In this document: positions 39,001-46,173 of the stretch, one piece after another
How the letters are laid out: every line of letters begins with the position of its first letter
How positions within the stretch are numbered: the stretch's first letter is position 1
NCBI GenBank assembly: GCA_029783825.1
Contig: JAREIK010000801.1
Span: 5,182,890-5,246,889, forward strand
DNA length: 64,000 bases
Direction of reading: 5' to 3'
Source of the DNA: Sapria himalayana
Taxonomy: Eukaryota; Streptophyta; Magnoliopsida; Malpighiales; Rafflesiaceae
Position numbers and translations under genes: made by a program
The notes under the pieces: generated by a model
The model's database searches: none
Seen by the model: the letters and a program-made list of their open reading frames with translations, nothing else
Told to the model about the DNA's origin: nothing

Positions 39001-42000
39001 TGAGATTTTATAGCACTTGAGAAGTCTTTTTGTTACATGCATATATTAGACTTAAATATCATGTCTCGGTAGAGGTGTCAAACGGGCCGGCCCGGCCCGG
39101 CCCGGCCCTTTTTTTTGGGCATGAGCATGCCTTCGTGCTGGGCCAGGCATGGCACGATTACTGTACCGTGCCGTGCCTGGTCTGGCACGGTTTAAAAAAG
39201 CCGGGTCTGGCCTGGCCGTACGGGCCAAACCAGTATGTATGGGCCAGTAAAATTTTTTTTTTTTTTAAAAAAAATTATTTTATTTATATAAATTATTAAA
39301 TTATATATAAAATTTTAGATAATGTATAATTTTATATATTTATAATATGAAAATTATTAAAATTTATTAAAATAACAAAGTTTAAAATTTTTTTTATAAT
39401 GTAATATAAAATTAGTTTAAAATTTATTATAATTATATAATATAACTATAAATTTTTAAATGGAATATTAAAACAAAAAAATAAATAAATCAATACATTT
39501 GTTAAAAAAAATAAAAATTAAAAAAAACATAAGCAACTTAAATAAAAAATGACCAATCAGCCATTTGATATCGAAGGTCCGAACGAAACAAATTACAGTT
39601 TCAACATAACGTATAAATAAAACGTACAATCAATAAAAAATAAAATATCAAAATCAAAAAATAGTAGATCATAAATCGTCAATCGGCATATCATGAGCAT
39701 CATCAGTCACAACATCAAGATCAGTATCATATGGATCATCATCATCAGCTATCAACTCTTTCGCTATCGCAGTGAATGCGGCTGCAGTCTCTGTCCCAGC
39801 TCCCACGATCATGAATACTAAACCTCGAATCCTCCTAATCCTTCAAATAAGTCATTGCCTCAACAATATCTGGACGTAATCTCGATCTCCTATCCGATAT
39901 CACGTTCACTGCAACAGAAAAAGCAGACTCTGATGCTATGTTCGATACCGGATGAGTCAGTAGATTCCGTGCCATCCTCGATAGCACGAGAAATGTAGAC
40001 TCATATGATTTCTGCCACTGTAATATATCAAGATTCTTAGTATCATAATGTGATAGGATTGAGCACTAATCGGTATCTAAGTACCGAGAAAGCTCGCTCC
40101 TATGTGATGGTTCACCCCTATGTTTCCCCCTCGCTAGCTGAATGGAAAAATCGTCATCTCGGAATAATGTATCAATCTTCGTAATCACAGTCTCACTACC
40201 ACCACCACCATACCTAGTATCGTAGTATGTGAACAGGTCAGTCAATTTTTCGTGAATGAACCTTTCAGGTGGCTCTTCCAGGTTCATGCACGATGAAATG
40301 TAGGTCATGGTGTTTTCTACCCCTTCCACCTTAACCCTAGGGCCTATGCATGCAGCGAGGCAATGAAGAGATGGAACGGTGGATCAGTACTTCAAGTACT
40401 TGGTTTCTATCTCTGCAATCATATGGCTAAGTGTCGGGTCAGCTCGATACTTCCTAAACATGCTATTGATGTTGCCGTGTCTGGTCTGGCACGGTTTAAA
40501 AAAGCCGGGTCTGGCCTGGCCGTACGGGCCAAACCAGTCCGTATGGGCCAGTAAAATTTTTATTTTTTTAAAAAAAAATTATTTTATTTATATAAATTAT
40601 TAAATTATATATAAAATTTTAGATAATGTATAATTTTATATATTTATAATATGAAAATTATTAAAATTTATTAAAATAACAAAGTTTAAAATTTTTTTTA
40701 TAATGTAATATAAAATTAGTTTAAAATTTATTATAATTATATAATATAACTATAAATTTTTAAATGGAATATTAAAACAAAAAAATAAATAAATCAATAC
40801 ATTTGTTAAAAAAAATAAAAATTAAAAAAAACATAAGCAACTTAAATAAAAAATGACCAATCAGCCATTTGATATCGAAGGTCCGAACCAAACAAATTAC
40901 AGTTTCAACATAACGTATAAATAAAACGTACAATCAATAAAAAATAAAATATCAAAATCAGAAAATAGTAGATCATAAATCGTCAATCGGCATATCATGA
41001 GCATCATCAGTCACAACATCAAGATCAGTATCATATGGATCATCATCATCAGCTATCAACTCTTTCGCTATCGCAGTGAATGCGGCTGCAGTCTCTGTCC
41101 CAGTCCCAGCTCCCACGATCATGAATACTAAACCTCGAATCCTCCTAATCCTTCAAACAAGCCATTGCCTCAACAATATCTGGACGTAATCTCGATCTCC
41201 TATCCGATATCACGTTCACTGCAACAGAAAAAGCAGACTCTGATGCTATGTTCGATACCGGATGAGTCAGTAGATTCCGTGCCATCCTCGATAGCACGAG
41301 AAATATAGACTCATATGATTTCTGCCACTGTAATATATCAAGATTCTTAGTATCATAATGTGATAGGATTGAGCACTAATTAGTATCTAAGTACCGAGAA
41401 AGCTCGTTCCTATGTGATGGTTCACCCCTATGTTTCCCCCTCGCCAGCTGAATGGAAAAATCGTCATCTCGGAATAATGTATCAATCTCCGTAATCACAG
41501 TCTCACCACCACCACCACCATACCTAGTATCGTAGTATGTGAACAGGTCAGTCAATTTCTCGTGAATGAACCTTTCAGTTGGCTCTTCCAGGTTCATGCA
41601 CGAGGAAATGTAGGTCATGGTGTTTTCTACCCCTTCCACCTTAACCCTAGGGCCTATGCATGCAGTGAGGCAATGAAGAGATGGAACGGTGGATCAGTAC
41701 TTCAAGTACTTGGTTTCTATCTCTGCAATCATATGGCTAAGTGTCGGGTCAGCTCGATATTTCCTAAACATGCTATTGATGTTGCATATGCATCGGAGTG
41801 CAATGCAAGTCATGGGCATATAAACCGACGTACACATGTTCATCGTGTCATAAAAAATTTTCAGGAATTTCATAAATGAAATTCCTGAAGCCCAGTCAAT
41901 GTCGTCAATAATAAGTTTGTCACTCTTACTATTGACGTAGTCAGATATCACGTGTTCGTATCCAACACATGGTTCTAACATCAGATACGTGTAATTCCAA

Positions 42001-45000
42001 CGATGTCTCACATCTGATTGGAATTTCTTCTTCTTAAGATTCGTAGATAAACAGAGACTACCAAACTCTCGTTGTCTGCGAGGAGTGCGAATATATTTTA
42101 GTGCATTACGTATATTATCCAATGGGGGGAATACACCTTCATACCCGCAGAACAATCAGGTTAATCACGTGACACATGCATCTGACATGAAAGATCTCTC
42201 CTAATGATACGTCTCTAATATTCCTAACAAACATGTTAATCGCTACTTCATTATTAGATGCGTATCGAATGTGAAATTAAAAATTTTATTTTGAATTTTA
42301 TATTCCTTAAAAATTTTCATCATACACTCAAAAATGGTCGGGCCATCATGATGATGAAGAATCTCAGAAAATCCTAAAATTTTTTTATTCATAGTCCAGT
42401 TAGAATCTATATAGTGGCTGGTGAGACATGCATAGGATGATTCATCGTGACTTATCCAGATATCGGACGTCACGGACACCACTCCACTATATGCCATAAA
42501 TTTATTAATTATTTTTTGTTTTTCTAACTTATATATCTTTAGTATGTTATTCATAGATGTGGACCTAGGAATCCTACGATAAGCAGACTAAAAATATGTC
42601 TGCATGATGCGCACTACCCTTGGATCTTCCGAAAATATGATCGGGAAACCCATCAATGTGATAAGTCTGGTCATGTCGTCTCTACCCAACTCGCTGGAGT
42701 ATATAAAAGGAGTAAACTTTAAGACTGAACTAGATCCAGTCTCAAAAAATGCAGTGCCAAGTTGGGTTTGCCTAGGATTTAATGGATCATGTTTTTTGGT
42801 GCATAATTCAGCATGCCTCTTAAGGTGCACAGTCCCAAACGAACTCTTACATGTTAAAAGTCTCATACAATATTTGCATTGTGTCATTTCTTGTTCCTCA
42901 CCCCTAATATTTTTTTGTTTTATTATATTAAAATGAGTCCAAACTAAAGAAGTCTTCCTAGTTTTTTATTTTTTAGAAGTTTGGGTTGAGACGACTGAAG
43001 AAACCAAAGTTTCAACAACTTCAGACCTCTGTGTAATATTTTCATTTTCTAAATTTAAATATGTTTCAATTATATTTGTTATTTTTTAGGATTTTTGTTA
43101 TTCAGAATAGTTTTTTAGAGACTAGAAGACTGATTTTAATTTTTCTATTTTTGGTCTAGAGAGAGAGAGTTAAAAAAACTTAAAATAAATTACCCGGCGA
43201 AAGTAATGAGGTCGGTCACGTGCACGGTGCACCACAGTCAAACTCTAAGTTCAAAACTCAAGTTGAGATTCCCGAAAATCCAAACCGAATGTCGAAATCC
43301 CGAGTTCCGAGAGAGAGAAGCAAGATTTTTGAAAGAGAAATTGAATGATTTAAGAGAATTTATGTTTATGAAAAACATAAATGTTAAATAGATGAGGGTG
43401 AAATTTATAGATTAAAGATAATTTTAAAAAAAAAAATGTAATTTTTTTTAATTTTTCAGGGGGCAGAATCATGAGGGCCGTTGGATTCTGCCCCCTGGCC
43501 GTTGGAGGCGAGATCCAACGGCTGAAAATAAATTTTTTTATTAATTTTTTTCTTCTCGTTGGGGGGGGGGGGGGGGGGGGGGGGGGAATTGGGTTGATTC
43601 GAGCCTCGTGGGACCGCGGGTAGGGTCCAATCAGACCCGACCCTCGGTCTTTTTTGTGGGAGGGGCGTGGGGTGCTCGCGGGGTCGGGCTCGGGGGACAC
43701 CCGACATGGTACAAACCCGTGCCGGTGTGCCGTGCAACGGGCCGAACCGTGCCGGGTCAAGCACGGCACGGCACGACACAGCTCGTGCCTTACCCGGGCA
43801 CGACACAGGCCCGGGCACTGCATTTTTCCGTGCCAGGCCGGCCCAGGCACGGCCGAACCGTGCCTCATGCTGGCCCAGACCGGTTGACACCTCTATGTTT
43901 CGGTGTGATGATAAACATCTTCATCGGGGAGAAATAGGTCTTGGATTTGAGATTCATCAATCACAGCCTCTCATACTCTTAATGATAAGATTATCAAGAT
44001 ATTAACTTTCGCAAATAACGTGTTAAGTGAGAACCTTGTTCTTTGAGATATGAAATTCTACTTTAATATAGCTTTCAAGTAATTTCAAATTTTTTTTTTG
44101 GGAGGTTGATATAGAGGTGTCAACTGGGCCGGGAAGCCTTGACATGGCCTGTGGTACGGCATGGTTTGGAATGGTGCTTGTTCCCGGATTGTGTTGCAAT
44201 GCGACACGGTTTATTAGCCCGGGAACCTAGGACCTGCTATGGTTCATGGGTCAAGACCCATCGTGTAATGGCCTGATGGGATGAGTTATTTTTTAAAAAA
44301 TATGATCATGTAAGTTGGATTTTGCCCATGTGACCAGTTGTAATTAGCCGGCCATGTAAGTCGGTCATCTGTTGCATTTTCATGCAAAACGGGCTTCCGA
44401 CAAGGAAGTTCAGACATGGTTAGGCATTGGCCTTCACTATGCGGGCCAACCATGTAGGGCCGGGCCGGTAGGATAGTTTTTGTGCCGTGTCTTGCACATC
44501 ACGACCCATTTGACTCCTCTAGGTTGAGAAGAGCAGTTGGACTTTCATTTTTGATGGTGGCTACTGATGTGTTTGGTTTTCTTCTTTGTCCTCCAAATCA
44601 ATTGGTTTGGAGCAGCCAATTCTACTAGCTTATGAGTGACCTTTATGTGCTTTATGTGATGGCTTTGTGGGCAGCTCAAACTCCAGACGGCTGGACTACA
44701 GTGGATTTTTTACAGTAGTTCTTGAGAGGGATGATGAAATAATCTCTGTTGCTTCCTTGAGGTATAAATTTTAATTCGCAGTTTGAGCGATTGTGTCGCA
44801 ATAATTTTTTTATTTTTTTATTTTTTTTACGTGTTTGCTAATCACATCAAGCAGTTAGTGCTTTATCTTTTGTGGAAGATGCCATGAAGCTCTATTTTGA
44901 ATGATATAAATGCTGACAGATATAAAATTTGAATGATAAATTATAGGATTCATGGGAAAAGTTTTGCAGAGATGCCATTCATTGGGACCCGCCACACGTA

Positions 45001-46173
45001 TCGACGCCAAGGAATGTGTCGCTTACTTCTGAATGCAATTGAAATAGTAGGGATCTACTATTTCTTCTTTGTTATTTTTATCTGTGAAAAATTTCTTCTG
45101 TTTTCATTTCTCTGAAGCGAGCCATCTGCTTGTGTTCTTCAAACTTGATAATTTGTCGTCTTCAAACTTGTGTGTTCAGGCTCTCTTCGACCTCAATGTT
45201 GAGAAATTAGTTATACCTGCCATCTCTGAACTGAAAGAAGTGTGGACTAGTGTGTTTGGTTTCCTTCCCCTCGACATGCTGACCAAACAACAAACCAAGA
45301 ACACAAATCTGATAGTATTCCCTGGAGTCGATATGCTACAGAAATCATTGCTGAAGGCTATTGTCAAAAAAGAGGCCGTGATCCCTGTTGAAAGTACGGT
45401 ACTAACCATAATAGCAGCAACTGCTGTAGTAGTTGTAGTTTCTAATTTGTCAAATGTTTGATCAAATGCATGCAGTTGATGACCCAGTAGGCGTGGAGAA
45501 GCTTTCCGAACCAAAAATAATGCCAGTCGCAACAAGCAATTCTTGCGACTCTTCTGCTGAAATAGATGTGGAAGCATCCTTCACATTAGCTGCCCACTGC
45601 TCATTTCCTTATGGTGGAGGAGGCGGCGGCAGCGGTAGTGGCAGCGTCTTGAGTACATCTGATATTACTTGTGAAAACACTGATTTACATTTAGATCATT
45701 GTGCTGATCATTCCTGCATCATTCTTGTTAATAAAACCAAGGAGAAAAAAGAGAAAGAAGATGGAGAGGATCAGGGGCACGAACTTGTTCTGGTAGCATC
45801 TGACTCTATCTCCGTGGGTGCCCCTTCTGCTGCCCCTTCTGCTGCCGGTGAGAGCTTGCCACGTTTGGGTGTGCAGCTGAACCAGTGTGTCAATGTCTCT
45901 TCTCCATCTCCTGAGCAGACAATTGAGGAAAATAATCTCTCTGGTGGTGGTGGTGGTGAGGCAAAGGAACAACATGCCTGTGAGGGCACTGCTGTGGTCC
46001 AAAATGGTGAGCTGCCCCTGCAGTCTGTGTGTGAGAGAAGCTTGCCATATAACAAGTGCTATGTCTCTGAGCTTCGCTATACCTGCAGCATGTTGGGCAA
46101 TGGTGATGCTGTGAAACAAGTGCCCGCCACAATGTGCAATGGCGAAGCCATCTCTCTCATGAACGATGCTTGA
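11794..46173 (+). CDS. IDM1-like PHD-finger/GNAT protein, C-terminal half, five exons
   Basis: Joined exons 11794-12032, 44675-44761, 44947-45046, 45180-45393 and 45476-46173 total 1338 bp, exactly 446 codons with the TGA, and no internal stop. Residues about 1-80 ([19 protein letters not shown]...CDVGDD, then [10 protein letters not shown]...NLICNVVYN) are the block that follows the PHD finger in plant IDM1-type proteins. Residues about 81-215 are the GNAT acetyltransferase fold: [30 protein letters not shown], then the acetyl-CoA-binding loop [22 protein letters not shown] and [13 protein letters not shown]. About 230 residues of Gly/Ser/Ala-rich tail follow. Known for the family: Arabidopsis IDM1 acetylates histone H3 in the nucleus and helps recruit DNA demethylation; paralogues of unknown role share this layout. 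Inferred: a similar nuclear chromatin role. The MBD-like and PHD parts are not seen, so the true start is unknown. The intact frame argues for a gene rather than a pseudogene, but a stranded 3' fragment is possible. Confidence 0.8.
12060..12275 (+). repeat. Short direct repeats just inside the giant intron
   Basis: TTGCATTTGTCAATGG occurs at 12068 and 12244, and AAATATCATCACTTTAA at 12126 and 12225. This marks a local partial duplication of about 100-180 bp beside the donor. Confidence 0.6.
12340..12515. repeat. GATATATCGG-type palindromic repeat cluster
   Basis: CGGATATATCGG-like motifs (GATATATCGG, GATATATCAG, GATATATCGA) recur about eight times in 160 bp, separated by CTTGGATTTTA or similar. 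Each core GATATATC is self-complementary. Not assigned to a known element. Confidence 0.6.
12516..14497. other. AT-rich intronic sequence, no clear feature
   Basis: Many short A/T runs and no long frame. It may be very old TE sequence, but I cannot place it. Confidence 0.4.
14498..14890 (+). other. GC-richer island with a hAT-like left end
   Basis: It starts TAGAGGTGTTAAATG, 11/12 identical to the TAGAGGTGTCAA terminus used by other hATs in this window. The island then has balanced base composition and an open + frame at 14548-14880 with no recognised domain. I found no right terminus or target duplication, so an element is only suspected. Confidence 0.3.
15739..16010 (-). repeat. Probable 3' LTR of the nested copia with internal tandem repeat
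   Basis: It follows a decayed polypurine tract (TTGAGGAAAAA) after the RNase H end on the minus strand and begins TGTGAAATATTACG. The stretch 15815-15980 consists of imperfect units of about 18-20 bp, of the form TTTATCATAGTTGTTCACAAC. The outer boundary is approximate. Confidence 0.45.
16254..16645 (-). mobile_element. Truncated GC-rich non-autonomous hAT fragment inside copia RNase H
   Basis: Strikingly GC-rich against the surroundings. Read on the minus strand it begins TGTCAAACGGGCCGGGCAGG, the inner part of the TAGAGGTGTCAAACGGG terminus. 16450-16262 inverted matches 43610-43790 of the large hAT, sharing GGACCGCGGGT, GACACCCGACATGG and GTGCCGGTGTGCCG. The other terminus is missing. The copia RNase H coding lost about 25 codons at the insertion. 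Several long GC-rich frames here are compositional, not genes. Confidence 0.6.
18227..18720 (+). repeat. Copia-type solo LTR inserted in copia pol
   Basis: Inverse relative of 48602-49052. It starts TGTAAGTACATGAAATAAAA, contains CACAATAACAGAGGTC, and ends region by region with CATAAGTATTTTCTGGTGAA, TATAGCTAGTCGTGTTGAAT and GACTAGTGAAC. It is in + orientation inside a minus-strand element and no internal region follows, so it is a solo LTR of another family. The right boundary is approximate; no clear target duplication. Confidence 0.6.
20147..21250 (-). pseudogene. Copia gag remnant with zinc knuckle
   Basis: 21200-20600 gives [13 protein letters not shown] and SKTRGNL..KMKDIE pieces of a UBN2-type gag. 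20440-20380 gives [20 protein letters not shown], the CCHC zinc knuckle in which the second Cys is now Tyr. [11 protein letters not shown] follows, as usual in this gag family. The Cys-to-Tyr change is a G-to-A transition on the coding strand. Confidence 0.65.
21603..21616 (-). promoter_or_regulatory. Primer-binding site next to the 5' LTR end
   Basis: On the minus strand, CTACA (LTR end) is followed by TTGTATCAGAG. This matches the plant initiator-Met tRNA primer site TGGTATCAGAG with one change. It fixes the copia orientation and the LTR boundary. Confidence 0.65.
21740..21975 (+). pseudogene. hAT transposase C-terminal remnant
   Basis: Reads [20 protein letters not shown] and then [15 protein letters not shown], followed by a Ser-rich stretch and LLIDEVE. 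A D/E-rich stretch with a DDLTWGDVA-like motif and an acidic end is typical of the tail of plant hAT transposases. The catalytic part is missing; the 5' side is replaced by copia. Confidence 0.5.
22780..23105 (+). repeat. Degenerate tandem repeat, unit about 20-30 bp
   Basis: At least ten imperfect units of the form TTGGGACTAAATGCCCTTAG (for example TAGGGACTAAATGCCCTCTG, TTGGGACCAAATATCCTTAG, GTTGGGGCTAGAAGATCTTA). Younger-looking units are GC-richer at the left. It begins about 310 bp outside the hAT end. Confidence 0.6.
23106..24399. other. Intronic sequence of more balanced composition, unassigned
   Basis: The part at 23690-24120 is GC-richer than average and looks unique. I find no conserved domain in the short frames of either strand. 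Confidence 0.35.
24400..24830 (+). repeat. Diverged repeats with TAGTTACATCTAG motifs
   Basis: 24420-24660 has roughly 60-bp units sharing ATTGAATGCCAATAAGCATG-like and TAGATGTAATTTT pieces. 24690-24810 has clustered (A)GTTACATCTAG / CTAGTTACAGCTAG motifs, partly palindromic. It may be subterminal repeat of an unidentified DNA transposon. Confidence 0.45.
24880..27059 (-). mobile_element. Decayed hAT element (copy 1), right part only
   Basis: Colinear with the transposase of the 39070-43895 hAT but heavily C-to-T changed. 25640-25690 (CCTAAGGATCTTATAAAAAG, then GGGCTAAAAGTATTTCTGCA) matches 42570-42605. 26030-26110 matches 42945-43040 (TTGGGTTGAG(A/C)CGAC). The right end ATTTGCCACTTCTA resembles the inverted TAGAGGTGTCAAAT. 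The left terminus was not found. Confidence 0.5.
27060..27874. other. AT-rich spacer between hAT copies
   Basis: Contains an (AT)n run at about 27396-27415 and no readable frame. A few short stretches resemble copia RT on the + strand, too weak to call. Confidence 0.35.
28335..28368. repeat. (GT)n microsatellite
   Basis: About 17 GT units with one TT interruption near the end. Confidence 0.9.
29190..32968 (-). mobile_element. Decayed hAT element (copy 3) inserted in copy 2
   Basis: The left end TAGAGGTATCAATTGGG and right end TTGGCATCTCTA are diverged inverted copies. Flanks CTTTCACC (29182-29189) and TTTTTGCT (32969-32976) match at 4 of 8 positions, and all four differences are transitions. 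30240-30360 aligns with the transposase C-terminal region and 31390-31760 with 42235-42600, on the minus strand. Copy 2 coding order continues on either side, which supports nesting. Confidence 0.5.
29409..29898 (+). mobile_element. Non-autonomous hAT-like element (about 490 bp)
   Basis: Starts near TAGGGGTGTCAAATGGG and ends TTTTGGTAGACCTAG. Flanks TTGCAGGT and TTGTAGGT match 7/8. The interior is rich in GGGTTGGGTTGG and its complement AACGGGTTA/TTTAACCCG, so it could fold back. It lies within copy 3. Confidence 0.45.
34889..34911. repeat. (AT)n microsatellite
   Basis: About 11 AT units inside decayed hAT copy 2. Confidence 0.85.
35580..36960 (+). mobile_element. Decayed Ty1/copia fragment (RT to RNase H), + strand
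   Basis: 35630-35900 reads [20 protein letters not shown] and YNEVYMV in shifting frames. 36021-36215 is the open piece [17 protein letters not shown], then [20 protein letters not shown] and [10 protein letters not shown], the YVDDI block of copia RT with IDN for VDD. 36700-36790 resembles the end of RNase H (Q.KHFKVDC). No LTR assigned. Confidence 0.6.
37010..38800 (+). mobile_element. Second decayed Ty1/copia fragment, + strand, with probable 3' LTR start
   Basis: 37130-37440 repeats the RT landmarks: SQKAWF-like, [18 protein letters not shown]. At 38390-38408, AGCTTGAGAGGTGGT is a polypurine-tract-like end. The following ATTGTAGTATTTATATTTTG, then GATGAGAGCACTCAATATACG, would be the LTR start. 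The GATGAGAGYRCT motif also occurs at about 36899, after the first fragment, so the two may be the same family in tandem. Confidence 0.5.
38801..39061. other. AT-rich spacer
   Basis: No feature seen between the copia remnant and the hAT target duplication. Confidence 0.4.
39171..41784. repeat. Tandem duplication, 1,304 and 1,310 bp, inside the hAT
   Basis: Copy 1 is 39171-40474 and copy 2 is 40475-41784. Both run from CCGTG(C/T)CTGGTCTGGCACGG to ATGCTATTGATGTTG. By eye they differ at about 20 positions plus a 6-bp CCCAGT insertion in copy 2 (about 41101-41106). The junction GATGTTG/CCGTGTCTGG shows no extra sequence. The unit covers the left subterminal GC-rich repeat plus the transposase 3' end. 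Confidence 0.92.
39780..40329 (-). pseudogene. Duplicated hAT transposase C-terminus
   Basis: A second copy of the region at 41085-41639, starting [20 protein letters not shown] and ending with [18 protein letters not shown] and [12 protein letters not shown]. The two in-frame TAG codons are shared with the other copy, so they predate the duplication. Confidence 0.75.
41098..42936 (-). pseudogene. hAT transposase, broken
   Basis: On the minus strand: 42887-42780 has [19 protein letters not shown], then HLKRHAELC, a BED zinc finger (C-x2-C...H-x4-C type). 42554-42243 has [20 protein letters not shown] and [10 protein letters not shown], the hAT catalytic core start (T-D-x-W). 42155-41694 has [11 protein letters not shown] and [16 protein letters not shown]. 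41639-41376 is open. After a TAG at 41373 the frame continues to [20 protein letters not shown] and [20 protein letters not shown], the dimerisation domain, then a TAG in KD-stop-EDS (TGG to TAG). Several other stops or frame changes exist, so no active enzyme is encoded here. Confidence 0.8.
43561..43586 (+). repeat. Run of 26 G
   Basis: An uninterrupted G homopolymer within the right subterminal region of the hAT. Minus-strand frames crossing it give proline runs that should not be read as protein. Confidence 0.9.
44112..44521 (+). mobile_element. Non-autonomous hAT, 410 bp, next to the exon B acceptor
   Basis: Ends TAGAGGTGTCAA and TTGACTCCTCTA (11/12 inverted match). Flanks GGTTGATA (44104-44111) and GGTTGAGA (44522-44529) match 7/8. 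GC-rich interior with GGGCCGG-type motifs and no coding capacity. Its right edge is 153 bp upstream of exon B, in the acceptor-proximal part of the giant intron. Confidence 0.8.
44675..44761 (+). CDS. Exon B of IDM1-like gene (start of GNAT core)
   Basis: Begins after the acceptor GTGGGCAG and ends before the donor GTATAAAT. It reads [28 protein letters not shown], with AG left over to complete Arg with the next exon. It matches the first beta strands of the plant PHD-GNAT acetyltransferase domain. A 410-bp hAT element ends 153 bp upstream of the acceptor. Confidence 0.85.
44947..45046 (+). CDS. Exon C of IDM1-like gene (acetyl-CoA-binding loop)
   Basis: Starts after AAATTATAG and ends before GTAGGGAT. 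It reads (R)[40 protein letters not shown] is the GNAT motif A loop, of the R/Q-x-x-G-x-C/G-R type, that binds acetyl-CoA. The flanking introns are 185 bp and 133 bp, ordinary for plants and in strong contrast with the upstream one. Confidence 0.9.
45180..45393 (+). CDS. Exon D of IDM1-like gene (end of GNAT domain)
   Basis: Starts in phase 0 after TGTGTTCAG. It reads [20 protein letters not shown], then [27 protein letters not shown] and AVIPVE. This is the C-terminal strand and helix set of the acetyltransferase domain. The frame stays open to 45461, but the last 20 or so codons are low-complexity ([14 protein letters not shown]), so the GT at 45394 is preferred as donor. Confidence 0.85.
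45476..46173 (+). CDS. Exon E of IDM1-like gene (low-complexity C-terminal tail)
   Basis: Frame open from 45454 to the TGA at 46171-46173. An 82-bp GT-AG intron (45394-45475) restores the frame: [20 protein letters not shown]. The tail has no domain I recognise. It contains a Gly/Ser run ([10 protein letters not shown]), a [12 protein letters not shown] charged stretch, an APSAAPSAA repeat, an SGGGGGE run and scattered Cys. It is much richer in G+C than its surroundings. The alternative to the intron is a +1 frameshift around 45400-45470. Confidence 0.7.

Larger units (their letters stand above)
39070..43895 (-). mobile_element. hAT transposon, 4,826 bp, both termini and near-perfect 8-bp target duplication
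   Basis: Ends TAGAGGTGTCAA at 39070 and TTGACACCTCTA at 43895 are exact inverted repeats of 12 bp. Flanks TGTCTCGG (39062-39069) and TGTTTCGG (43896-43903) match 7/8, the difference a C/T transition. Subterminal DNA is very GC-rich (GGCCCGG and GCACGGCACGG repeats) in an AT-rich window. The minus strand carries a hAT transposase: BED finger, catalytic region and C-terminal dimerisation domain, broken by stops. It holds a 1.3-kb internal duplication and a run of 26 G. Confidence 0.88.
12033..44674 (+). other. Giant intron (32,642 bp) built of nested transposons
   Basis: Bounded by a GTATGT donor after VYNFG and a GCAG acceptor before [11 protein letters not shown]. The two coding halves join in phase across one conserved family segment, with no coding residues missing in my reading. 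Inside are at least five hAT elements, several copia remnants and non-autonomous hATs. Only inference says that it is spliced as one piece; a broken gene with separated halves gives the same DNA. Confidence 0.72.

Noticed and set aside
39030..39299. Frame with [17 protein letters not shown] and the similar one at 40363-40603
   Set aside because: Subterminal hAT repeat read as protein, repeated because of the 1.3-kb duplication.
43350..44005. Overlapping frames of 77-172 codons on both strands in the right subterminal region of the large hAT
   Set aside because: Compositional frames across GC-rich repeats and the G run; they extend over the transposon terminus into flanking DNA and have no domain.
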